A stretch of 16,320 nucleotides of DNA from contig CAIRYE010000234.1 of assembly GCA_903882765.1 (NCBI GenBank), positions 1 through 16,320 of the forward strand, written 5' to 3'. How positions within the stretch are numbered: position 1 is the stretch's first letter; each line of letters opens with the position of its first letter. The notes under the pieces are model-generated. The model searched no databases. It worked only from the letters and a program-made list of their open reading frames with translations, and had not been told where the DNA came from. Source of the stretch: an uncultured Anaerolineae bacterium (GTDB taxonomy: Bacteria > Chloroflexota > Anaerolineae > Anaerolineales > Villigracilaceae). Below are positions 7,177 to 12,670 of this stretch, in pieces. Made by a program: the position numbers and the translations under genes.

Positions 7177-7974
7177 TCATACCCATTTCTCCCGTGGCTT
7201 ATCTTCACCCATCACCCAGCTCGTCACCAGGCTTTGCCCTTGGTCATTGGTAATATCATCCCATTTCAATATCTTCGTCACCACGAATTTATCGATCACC
7301 ATCATACCGGTACACGTCACAAAACCACACCTAAACGGAGATCTGTACCCATAGGCACTACTCAGCTTGGTTTCATCCGATGGTTTCGTCAGCAGTAACC
7401 CCACATCATACCGAGCCTTCTTTCCTTCATCGCTCAGGGTTTCGTAGGCTTGTTTTATTTTCAAGAATACTTCCTTGGCGTTCAACTCACTGCAAACATC
7501 TGGGTGCCATTGTTTGGCCAGTCTTCGGTAACCGTTTTTTATCTCGTCTTTGGTTGCCCCTCGCATTACTCCAAGCGTTCCATAAAACGTAGTTGCACCA
7601 GATGGATTGGTCAGGTCAACACCTTCAAACCACTGCCGCAATATACTTTCTGCAAAAACAACGTTCCATCCACCTTCCCAAAAACCCATCGCGGAACGAT
7701 CACCATCGCCGCGGTCCTTCGTATTACCCAAGTATTTCAAGGTGAGCGTCCGTTCTTCAACCGTTTTTTTGGCGTCAGTCTGAGGGATCACAGCATCAGG
7801 AAATATTTTGCGCAAAGTTTCACTGTGCCGAGTATCAACCATCCAAACCCTCTGCCCGGCTACCCACTTTCGGTCAGTATACGGAATCATGCTTTTCAAC
7901 ATCGCCACTTTTTCAGGGTCGTAATCAAAGCTCAACATAAAACCATTATTTTTAAGCGTTATTTGATCGGTCAT
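7177..7974 (-). CDS. HARP-like plus J-domain (DnaJ) protein
   Basis: A 265-residue two-part protein. Residues 9-60 (GFMLSFDYDPEKVAMLKSMI, RKWVAGQRVWMV, then a helix ending RKIFP) match the layout of the HARP annealing module of SMARCAL1-type proteins, which binds forked DNA. Residues about 128-191 form a clear J domain: TFYGTLGVMRGATKDEIKNG, the invariant HPD at 157-159, and a fourth helix FLKIKQAYETLSD. J domains stimulate DnaK ATPase. The C-terminal 70 residues are unassigned. It overlaps the nuclease gene upstream by 4 bases and sits just before the helicase, suggesting a replication-initiation or fork-remodelling role. The J domain is certain; the HARP assignment is by pattern only. Confidence 0.88.
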   Translation of the reverse strand: MTDQITLKNNGFMLSFDYDPEKVAMLKSMIPYTDRKWVAGQRVWMVDTRHSETLRKIFPDAVIPQTDAKKTVEERTLTLKYLGNTKDRGDGDRSAMGFWEGGWNVVFAESILRQWFEGVDLTNPSGATTFYGTLGVMRGATKDEIKNGYRRLAKQWHPDVCSELNAKEVFLKIKQAYETLSDEGKKARYDVGLLLTKPSDETKLSSAYGYRSPFRCGFVTCTGMMVIDKFVVTKILKWDDITNDQGQSLVTSWVMGEDKPREKWV

Positions 7975-8753
7975 TGATATTTACCTCTGCATTCCTTCCA
8001 AAAATCACAAAAACGTTCCGAGCATAACCACCCACCCGGGTTCTCAAAAAAGGCTTCTTTTTCAATAGCTTGCCAAACATTGTTTATCAGTCTAAATAAA
8101 AACATCACCTCGAAGGGCTGATAAGATGTTTCGATCACCTGAAATTTGGGTTCCTTGGTTTTTACAAAAACATAATGCCTGAACAGATCCGGCGCTGGCA
8201 TTCCCATTTGTTTCAGCCCGGCCATGTAAAATAATGGCTGCAAACTATCCTTCGCTTGTGTCTCAGACCAGCTTTTACCGCTTGTTTTAAAATCCCCGCA
8301 AACACCATCCTCGGTAATAATATCGATATACCCTATAACCGGTATCGGCACACCTGGCACACGCAGCTCTATTTTTCGCTCTATTTTTGGGCCTTTCTCA
8401 TCATTCCCCGGGTAAATACTAAGCAAGCCTTTTTTAACCTCTTCCGAATTGAGCAATCTCAAACCGGCATTGATCAGGCTCTCCTCGGTCTCTCCACCCC
8501 ACTCCACCACTTGGTTTTTCTTTTGGCTTTGTTCTATCTCGCTCAGTAAAGACTGTTTCCAAAAATCCTTTTTGTAACTTTCACCATCCACTGCTCCGGC
8601 TACAATAGCCTCAACAGTTTTATGCCAAGCCGAGCCAAACAGCAATTGCGAACTTGTCTTTGTTTCCAATTTTTCCAAATACTTATATTTCCATGCCTTC
8701 GAACAATTCAAATAACTGGTAATACTTGAAAAACTCAAGTGATCAATATTCAA
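7971..8753 (-). CDS. PD-(D/E)XK nuclease with Fe-S type cysteines
   Basis: A 260-residue RecB/Cas4-like exonuclease. H44 (SAWHKTVE), D144 (GYIDII), D154-F-K156 (GDFKTSGK) and Q172 with Y176 (LQPLFYM) form the PD-(D/E)XK active site. One cysteine near the N-terminus (C17, YLNCSKAWKY) and three at the C-terminus (C244, C249, C255) match the AddB/Cas4 arrangement that binds a 4Fe-4S cluster closing the nuclease ring. The start is a TTG with AAGGAGG upstream. It probably resects DNA ends for the RecT-like annealing protein encoded just upstream. The stop overlaps the J-domain gene start. Confidence 0.93.
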   Translation of the reverse strand: MNIDHLSFSSITSYLNCSKAWKYKYLEKLETKTSSQLLFGSAWHKTVEAIVAGAVDGESYKKDFWKQSLLSEIEQSQKKNQVVEWGGETEESLINAGLRLLNSEEVKKGLLSIYPGNDEKGPKIERKIELRVPGVPIPVIGYIDIITEDGVCGDFKTSGKSWSETQAKDSLQPLFYMAGLKQMGMPAPDLFRHYVFVKTKEPKFQVIETSYQPFEVMFLFRLINNVWQAIEKEAFFENPGGWLCSERFCDFWKECRGKYQ

Positions 8754-8784
8754 AACATCCTCCTTATGAATTTATTTTCTAAAA

Positions 8785-8828
8785 TTGGGGCTGTGGATTT
8801 GCACCACACCAGGCACTTAGCGCCCCAA
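8785..8828 (-). ncRNA. tRNA-like minihelix (acceptor + T-arm only)
   Basis: On the minus strand TTGGGGC (8828-8822) pairs perfectly with GCCCCAA (8791-8785), a 7-bp stem. Directly inside the 3' strand lies TGTGG-TGCAAAT-CCACA (8808-8792), a 5-bp stem with a 7-base loop exactly like a tRNA T-arm. Only 13 bases (8821-8809) replace the D and anticodon arms, and TTTT follows. The geometry (7 bp, then 5 bp plus 7 loop, with no gap) equals the coaxial acceptor/T half of tRNA. It lies in the gap before the nuclease start. The alternative is a branched Rho-independent terminator. Confidence 0.45.
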
Positions 8829-8834
8829 ATAAAC

Positions 8835-8906
8835 CTAAAATTTTCTTCCGTCCCAAACCACCAATGCGCTCACCACGACCAAAACGATCACAACTTGCCA
8901 ACTCAT
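8835..8906 (-). CDS. 23-aa single-pass membrane peptide
   Basis: ATG at 8906 overlaps the TGA of the RecT-like gene (ATGA), giving a 23-residue peptide: MSWQ, then a valine-rich hydrophobic helix (VVIVLVVVSALVV), then a polar end WDGRKF. Length and composition fit a membrane-inserted micropeptide. The coupling and the perfect hydrophobic block argue against chance. It is followed by the tRNA-like minihelix. It could be an inner-membrane toxin-like or regulatory peptide; function unknown. Confidence 0.55.
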   Translation of the reverse strand: MSWQVVIVLVVVSALVVWDGRKF

Positions 8907-9628
8907 AAAGCCTCCAAATAATCCCTCAAAACAAACATATCTTCCTCGGTGGATGGCAAAGATCCGTTGAACAATCCGTTCAAACCTTCCTCAAGCTTGA
9001 GTACCCCAAATTTGTTCGTCAATTCCTCAATAGTTGGCGCCGGTACAATTACTTTTTCCGGTTCAACAAAACTGCTCACACTCCCATCAATGATGTCGCC
9101 TTTTTCATCCACCATTGCGCCCATCTCGTCCGCTCGCTTCATCCCACCTTGCACATCCGGCAGCACAGTATCGATCCAAAAACCAATTGCGCGCCATTTC
9201 AGCATGTTGGCAGGGTACTTCTCCCAGCCCGATTTCGTTCTCACCAGGTCAGCCCGTCGCGCGTCGTCCATAGTGTAGGTAATGCTATATTCCATACCAC
9301 CTTTGCGTTTCCCCTCTACCGTACACCCATACGGAGCTCCGCTTTGGTCTTTGATTTCAGTAATTTTCAAACGTTCGATCAATCCCGATTGGTAAGCCAA
9401 GGCCAAAGCACCGCGTGGTATCAAAGTTGGTTTACCTTCCACCACCTGTATCAGCTCAAAGCTGGCCGACATACCCAACCCCAATTCGTACCCCTTCACC
9501 ATAATTGCCACGGCCTGCTCTTCATTCGCAACGCCAAACAATCGGCTCCTGTGCATCAACGGCGCGGCGCTCTGTATCAAAGCCCAAGCAGTCCCATCTA
9601 ATTCCTTCTTCACAATTGCGGTATCCAT
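8903..9628 (-). CDS. recT: RecT-family single-strand annealing protein
   Basis: A protein of about 241 residues. The ATG at 9628 gives normal spacing to a TAGGAGG site; the ATG at 9634 would be one base away from it. Features typical of the RecT family are EEQAVAIMVKGYELGLGM, a GKPTLIPRGALALAYQSG segment, C-T-V-E-G-K-R before a beta-hairpin, TMDDARRADLV, and GWEKYPANMLKWRAIGFWI. The C-terminal third is acidic and probably flexible. RecT proteins anneal complementary single strands and pair with an exonuclease; the PD-(D/E)XK gene downstream is the probable partner. The match is by pattern, with no diagnostic catalytic residue. Its stop is coupled to a 23-aa ORF. Confidence 0.8.
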   Translation of the reverse strand: MDTAIVKKELDGTAWALIQSAAPLMHRSRLFGVANEEQAVAIMVKGYELGLGMSASFELIQVVEGKPTLIPRGALALAYQSGLIERLKITEIKDQSGAPYGCTVEGKRKGGMEYSITYTMDDARRADLVRTKSGWEKYPANMLKWRAIGFWIDTVLPDVQGGMKRADEMGAMVDEKGDIIDGSVSSFVEPEKVIVPAPTIEELTNKFGVLKLEEGLNGLFNGSLPSTEEDMFVLRDYLEAL

Positions 9629-9639
9629 ATCCATTCCTC

Positions 9640-10188
9640 CTAATTTAGTAAGCCAGCGATCCCGCTGGATAATTGCTCAACAGATTTTTGGCCAAAAACC
9701 CCCTGCTTTAGCCGCGCTAATCTTTTCAAAAAATCTTCCCCTCGTCCGCGTTCTGGGCCAACAAAAATAGTGTCAATTCTGTTTTTAAATTTCTCAGCCT
9801 CTCGTAAGGCGTCACCTTCATCATCAGGTTCGCCGTCACTGATCAAAATAAAACGCATCCCGGGTATGGCGTCAGCGATCCGCCCAAATTTCAGCGCGCC
9901 GGCCAGATCGGTCATCCCATTCGGTTCCCGCAACCTACCCTCCGCGGTAAATTCCGTATGGTTCGAAAACGCGATGATGGCCAGTTTGCCCGGCATGTTT
10001 CCTTGTAATTTGGCCAATTCTTCATCTGCTACTTCATACCGAGATCTTCCGCTCGGCGTGTCCTTAGCGTTCATCGACCCACTCACATCCACCAAGATCA
10101 CCGCGTCAACGTTCAGCCAGGTTTCAGCCAGTGGAATGTTCTGTTCCTTCGCGATGGCGCTCAAACTGCCTTTTACCAATGTGGTCAC
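9640..10188 (-). CDS. von Willebrand factor A (MIDAS) protein
   Basis: A 182-residue vWA-domain protein. The start is GTG 10188, overlapping the nuclease TGA by 4 bases (GTGA) with ACGGAGG just before; a longer frame into the nuclease gene has no such support. A complete metal-ion-dependent adhesion site is present: DVSGSM (D34, S36, S38), T93 in GMTDLAGAL, and D118 in ISDGEPDD. No signal peptide or membrane segment is seen, so it should be cytoplasmic. vWA proteins act as metal-dependent protein-binding modules, often with MoxR-type AAA ATPases, but none is present here. It lies between an XPF-type nuclease and the RecT-like gene, so a partner in recombination or replication is suspected. 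Confidence 0.92.
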   Translation of the reverse strand: MTTLVKGSLSAIAKEQNIPLAETWLNVDAVILVDVSGSMNAKDTPSGRSRYEVADEELAKLQGNMPGKLAIIAFSNHTEFTAEGRLREPNGMTDLAGALKFGRIADAIPGMRFILISDGEPDDEGDALREAEKFKNRIDTIFVGPERGRGEDFLKRLARLKQGVFGQKSVEQLSSGIAGLLN

Positions 10189-10913
10189 AATTCCTCCGTT
10201 GTGGTAATGTCTAAAATAATGTTGTCCTTCAAACCAAGAAAGGTACGGATCGATGTTTGCAAACTCTTGCCGATCGGCAACTTTATCGCTGGGTCCGTCA
10301 GCCCCAAAATGGCGGCATACAATTCGCCACCCGCCCATTCCATCAGCTTGTTAGCGCGTTCCTCACCTATTCCGGGGAACCCCATCAAAAATTCAACCTT
10401 CTTGTCGCCCAAAGTAATGTCCCTGGCCGGGTGAACGGTAATATCAGTGCGGTCCCTGTTAGAAAGCGCAATTACCGAGCGTTCATAATCCTTGTCATCT
10501 CGGGCATACGAAATAAACACCCCAATTTCCTGCAACAGCAATAAAGCGCTGTTCACACTCTCCCAATGCCATTGTGTTTCGCCTCGCTCAGTAATAACGC
10601 GGTGGGTCATGCTCTGGGTCATTTGGCCAGTGATCACAACATAAGGGAAAGTAGATATTTTCTTGCCGCTCAATTGTTGGTCAGATCTTATTTCAGCTAA
10701 ACGTCTTCCTTGCTCAAAGATCCTGCCGTCTTTTATGCTCCCCAATAAGTCCTCAACGGTTTTTCGCTCAATAAGCAATATTTGGCCGTTGTCCAGCCAA
10801 ACCTCTGCGTCGCCGGTTTCCAGCGCTTCAACAGTCGTAGCCGCTCCCCCAAAAGTAAGGTTCTTCGCCCAAGCCGGTTCTCTGCTATCAATTCGTACTG
10901 CCAATATACTCAT
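10185..10913 (-). CDS. XPF/ERCC4-type structure-specific nuclease with HhH
   Basis: A 242-residue nuclease. VRIDSRE (6-12), GDAEVW (34-39) and IERKTVEDL (48-56) supply the ERCC4 signature, D9/E12, D35 and the ERK-x3-D catalytic core (E49, R50, K51, D55). Residues 176-195 (LMGFPGIGEERANKLMEW) are a helix-hairpin-helix DNA-binding motif as in the XPF/MUS81 C-terminus. This protein should cut branched or flap DNA during replication or recombination. The single-chain nuclease plus HhH size is compact compared with eukaryotic forms and like archaeal and phage ones. The start ATG 10913 has an AAAGGCGGG stretch in front, and a strong 16-bp hairpin lies 20-56 bases upstream. Confidence 0.93.
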   Translation of the reverse strand: MSILAVRIDSREPAWAKNLTFGGAATTVEALETGDAEVWLDNGQILLIERKTVEDLLGSIKDGRIFEQGRRLAEIRSDQQLSGKKISTFPYVVITGQMTQSMTHRVITERGETQWHWESVNSALLLLQEIGVFISYARDDKDYERSVIALSNRDRTDITVHPARDITLGDKKVEFLMGFPGIGEERANKLMEWAGGELYAAILGLTDPAIKLPIGKSLQTSIRTFLGLKDNIILDITTTEEL

Positions 10914-10932
10914 TTACCCGCCTTTCCCTTTG

Positions 10933-10969
10933 GGGACGCAAGCCATACCCCCCGTATAACTCACGTCCC
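10933..10969 (-). promoter_or_regulatory. Perfect 16-bp hairpin before nuclease gene
   Basis: On the minus strand GGGACGTGAG pairs with CTTGCGTCCC (10 bp, two G-U). The stem then continues through two U-G pairs and ATAC/GTAT to a GGGGG loop, 16 pairs without a bulge. It lies between the 56-aa gene stop (10997) and the XPF-type gene start (10913). No U-run follows, so it is not a simple terminator; RNA processing or translational control is more likely. A C/U-rich CTCCTCCTT (anti-Shine-Dalgarno-like) occurs just upstream at about 10975-10983. Confidence 0.6.
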
Positions 10970-10996
10970 GCTTAAGGAGGAGAAATAGAACTGTGA

Positions 10997-11167
10997 TTAC
11001 TCGGCGATCGCTTCTAATTGAATATTGCCGAGTGGATTGAAGAGGGATTCATAAAGATTTAGCGCCGCGTCAAGGTCTCGTTGTTCGGCCAAAACTTTTG
11101 CGGCATCAAAATTGTCCCAGTCATTAACATAAGCTTTTACAAATTCCAGCTCCAAATCTTTTGTCAT
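10997..11167 (-). CDS. Small acidic protein, 56 aa
   Basis: ATG 11167 overlaps the TGA of the upstream 230-aa gene (ATGA). The 56-residue product starts MTKDLELEFVKAYVNDWDNF and is acidic and helical (VLAEQRDLDAALNLYESLF). It is placed before the hairpin and the nuclease gene. No metal motif or membrane segment is present. The coupled start and even composition support a real gene, but I do not recognise the family. Confidence 0.6.
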   Translation of the reverse strand: MTKDLELEFVKAYVNDWDNFDAAKVLAEQRDLDAALNLYESLFNPLGNIQLEAIAE

Positions 11168-11856
11168 TGCAGCACCTGTGCAATAAGATCAACAACTTCC
11201 GGCGAATCAATAGTGAAGTGTTTCGCAACCACCGGCATACCAGCGATCTTCTCAGCTATCCTTACAGTTAGCTCATTGAAATCGGTTGTTTCCTTGCTGA
11301 TGTTCTTCACAATGGCTGCGGCGAATTTATAAGCGTTTTGTTTTTCAGGGTCCACCGGTAATACCGTGGTAGTTGCTGGTTGGCCAGCTTCGCCTCTTCG
11401 AGTTGCCGCGTAAGCCGCCTGGCAATCCTGTTTGCTGTTATACAGAGCTAAAAACTCAAACGTGGTCTCTTCCCGCTGATCCCCATTTTTACCGGTATAT
11501 TTGCGGCCGGTCGGTACCATTTTCACCTTGCAAAACTTGTTCTTGGCCTCGCGCACATTAGCGATACCAAGCTTCTGCAAACTAGGCCAGGTAAATTTCG
11601 CCCAAGAATTGGAATTTGCGATCAGAGAACGTTCCTGCTGGTATTTTTGGTTCATCTCGTCTAATGGATGAATGATGATGTCGATAGCGGTATTTCGGTC
11701 GGCAATAGCGTCAGAACCATCCACCCAAGCCCGCCGTTGTTCACCCTTCTTCATCACGCAAAACCACGCGTCAATACTGATCTCCCCGAAGGTATCGTAA
11801 GATGGCAACTCGGGGTTGGTTGCGGCATCAAATGCGTCTACAAAATTGTCTGTCAT
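11164..11856 (-). CDS. Hypothetical protein of the recombination operon, 230 aa
   Basis: The ATG at 11856 has an AGGAG site 5 bases before it; an in-frame start at 11883 adds nine residues but has no site. The first half (IDAWFCVMKKGEQRRAWVD, AIDIIIHPLDE, WAKFTWPSLQKLG) mixes beta-like stretches. KNKFCKVKMVPTGRKYTG, EETTFEFLALY and DCQAAYAATR follow, and the C-terminal half is helical. Aromatic and basic residues in a beta-rich core could suit a single-strand DNA-binding protein, which would fit its place as the first large gene before nuclease and annealing genes, but I see no decisive motif. It follows the structured leader 11884-12190. Confidence 0.75.
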   Translation of the reverse strand: MTDNFVDAFDAATNPELPSYDTFGEISIDAWFCVMKKGEQRRAWVDGSDAIADRNTAIDIIIHPLDEMNQKYQQERSLIANSNSWAKFTWPSLQKLGIANVREAKNKFCKVKMVPTGRKYTGKNGDQREETTFEFLALYNSKQDCQAAYAATRRGEAGQPATTTVLPVDPEKQNAYKFAAAIVKNISKETTDFNELTVRIAEKIAGMPVVAKHFTIDSPEVVDLIAQVLQ

Positions 11857-11878
11857 TCTTTCTCCTATACAAAAAATT

Positions 11879-11933
11879 GCCACGGTTATTAAAAGGTTGG
11901 ATTTGTTTGAAATGGTTTTTTTACTGCCGTGGC
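11879..11933 (-). terminator. Terminator-like stem in operon leader
   Basis: On the minus strand GCCACGG (11933-11927) pairs with CCGTGGC (11885-11879), followed by AATTTTTT. The large 41-base loop is AT-rich with few other pairs. The U-run lies about 15 bases before the start of the 230-aa gene, so an attenuator rather than an end-of-operon terminator is possible. Confidence 0.4.
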
Positions 11934-11942
11934 TCAGTAAGG

Positions 11943-12008
11943 AACGCGAAAGGGATTCGAACCCTCATACTCATTGGGATGATATGCTGCCAGTTGCATC
12001 ATCGCGTT
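11943..12008 (-). ncRNA. Truncated tRNA-like element (66 nt)
   Basis: On the minus strand AACGCGA pairs perfectly with TCGCGTT (7-bp acceptor), followed by T8-type TG. The D-arm is ATGC-AACTGGCA-GCAT, with the canonical A14, GG and A21. The T-arm GAGGG-TTCGAAT-CCCTT (G-U at its base) has the consensus TTCGAAT loop. The region between D-arm and T-arm is only 17 bases instead of about 22: TCAT-CCCA-ATGA can form a 4-bp, 4-base-loop hairpin, so no 7-base anticodon loop exists. It looks like a tRNA with a roughly 5-base deletion in the anticodon arm (CCC would be in the loop position). No CCA is encoded. Confidence 0.55.
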
Positions 12009-12042
12009 TTAGTTTCAACGGTGGGTCTTACATCTCACATCA

Positions 12043-12078
12043 AACCGGCGGCTGTCTCCAGCACTGCATGCTCCGGTT
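12043..12078 (-). ncRNA. Structured hairpin with GNRA loop in leader
   Basis: On the minus strand AACCGG (12078-12073) pairs with CCGGTT (12048-12043). Inside is GCTG-GAGA-CAGC (12062-12051), a 4-bp stem with a GNRA-type tetraloop. It lies between the two tRNA-like elements in a 307-base stretch with no supported gene (11884-12190). The stem can be extended imperfectly on both sides. No named RNA family is recognised. Confidence 0.4.
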
Positions 12079-12126
12079 GTCTCGTGTCTCTCTGCCGTAT
12101 TTATTCAGTTGGTAAAGTTCGGTATA

Positions 12127-12183
12127 CAGAGCGGCCGGATTCGGACCGGCGGATTGTGGAGGTCAACCCATCCTCTCGCCCTG
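12127..12183 (-). ncRNA. tRNA-like element lacking an anticodon arm (57 nt)
   Basis: On the minus strand CAGGGCG pairs with CGCTCTG (7 bp, one G-U). GCCGG-TCCGAAT-CCGGC is a T-arm with a near-consensus loop lying directly beside the 3' acceptor strand. GAGG-ATGGGTTGA-CCTC forms a D-arm-like stem with GG and terminal A. Only CACAATCC (8 bases) separates D-arm and T-arm, so the anticodon arm is missing. An alternative fold makes GGGTTG-ACCTCCA-CAATCC, a 6-bp, 7-base-loop arm, at the cost of the D-arm. Either way it is too short for a normal tRNA. Confidence 0.45.
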
Positions 12184-12190
12184 GTAAAAA

Positions 12191-12301
12191 CTAAATCGCG
12201 ATCACTCGGTAACCCTTGCGGCGATACTCCGCCACCTGGGCATCTGTCAGCCAAACAACAAACCGCTCGTTCTCACCATCCCACACCTGGTACTTGCGCA
12301 T
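12191..12301 (-). CDS. Small hypothetical protein, 36 aa
   Basis: ATG 12301 shares one base with the TAA of the upstream gene (TAATG), so translation is probably coupled. The 36-residue product (MRKYQVWDGENERF, LTDAQVAEYRRKGYRVIAI) has a beta-helix-beta look with a basic helix and a hydrophobic end. It is the second gene of the leftward early transcript and ends 8 bases before a tRNA-like element. Function unknown. Confidence 0.6.
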   Translation of the reverse strand: MRKYQVWDGENERFVVWLTDAQVAEYRRKGYRVIAI

Positions 12302-12498
12302 TATTGCTCCGCGGTCTCTTTCATCGTCACCTGCCAAAACAGGTCTATAGCTCGGCGAACGATCTCGCTCTCATAAACAGTCTTGTCCTCGCGAGCGGTC
12401 AACTCATCCGCCAGCTGCGTTACCATCAAATTGTGGCCATGCGTAATTGAGAAGGTTCGTGTTACAAATATTTTTTTTGCCTCTTCAAACTCTTTCAT
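12301..12498 (-). CDS. Ribbon-helix-helix-like early regulator, 65 aa
   Basis: A 65-residue protein: VTRTFSIT at about 12-19 could be the DNA-contacting strand, followed by helices HNLMVTQLADELTAREDK and SEIVRRAIDLFWQVTM. That beta-helix-helix layout suggests a CopG/Arc-type dimeric repressor. Its position as first gene after the strong leftward promoter, facing the XRE repressor gene, fits a Cro-like or early-operon regulator. A clean TTAGGAG site lies 6 bases before the ATG. The helix-turn spacing is looser than in classical Arc family members, so the fold assignment is tentative. Confidence 0.65.
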   Translation of the reverse strand: MKEFEEAKKIFVTRTFSITHGHNLMVTQLADELTAREDKTVYESEIVRRAIDLFWQVTMKETAEQ

Positions 12499-12670
12499 AA
12501 ATCTCCTAATTGAAAAATAACTTCTTGCGTGATAATATGGTCGTATACTTTATTGTTTGTTTGTTCACAACTGTTGTCATATTATAGCAGGCTCAATTTG
12601 GATTTGTCAATAGTTGTATACATATATTTGAAAACAATCGTAAGCGGATAAGATGCGATAATTGAAATCT
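12499..12670. promoter_or_regulatory. Divergent control region with operator-like repeats
   Basis: Lies between the divergent RHH-like gene and the XRE repressor. ACAACTGTTGT (12567-12577) is an 11-base palindrome just beyond the leftward -10. TGTATACA (12615-12622) is an 8-base palindrome just upstream of the leftward -35. GTATAC recurs at 12543-12548. These flank the promoter as lysogeny operators would. The rightward promoter is not clear; TTGTTT (12557) with TATTAT (12580) at 17 spacing is the best candidate. Confidence 0.6.
12581..12610 (-). promoter_or_regulatory. Strong leftward early promoter (PL-like)
   Basis: Minus strand: -35 TTGACA (12610-12605), 18-base spacer, -10 TATAAT (12586-12581). 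Both hexamers are perfect consensus. It points toward the RHH-like gene at 12498 and the whole leftward operon. Palindromes on both sides suggest repression by the neighbouring XRE protein. Confidence 0.8.

Noticed and set aside
9640..10338. Longer version of the vWA gene starting at 10338
   Set aside because: The extra N-terminus overlaps the XPF-type gene; the GTG at 10188 has an ideal GGAGG and GTGA coupling.
11943..12183. tmRNA (ssrA)
   Set aside because: Each acceptor stem pairs locally within 57-66 bases, and no tag-coding region or pseudoknot chain is seen between the tRNA-like halves.
11879..12190. T-box riboswitch, because of leader position and tRNA-like folds
   Set aside because: No T-box consensus or specifier loop was seen, and the folds resemble tRNA itself rather than a tRNA sensor.
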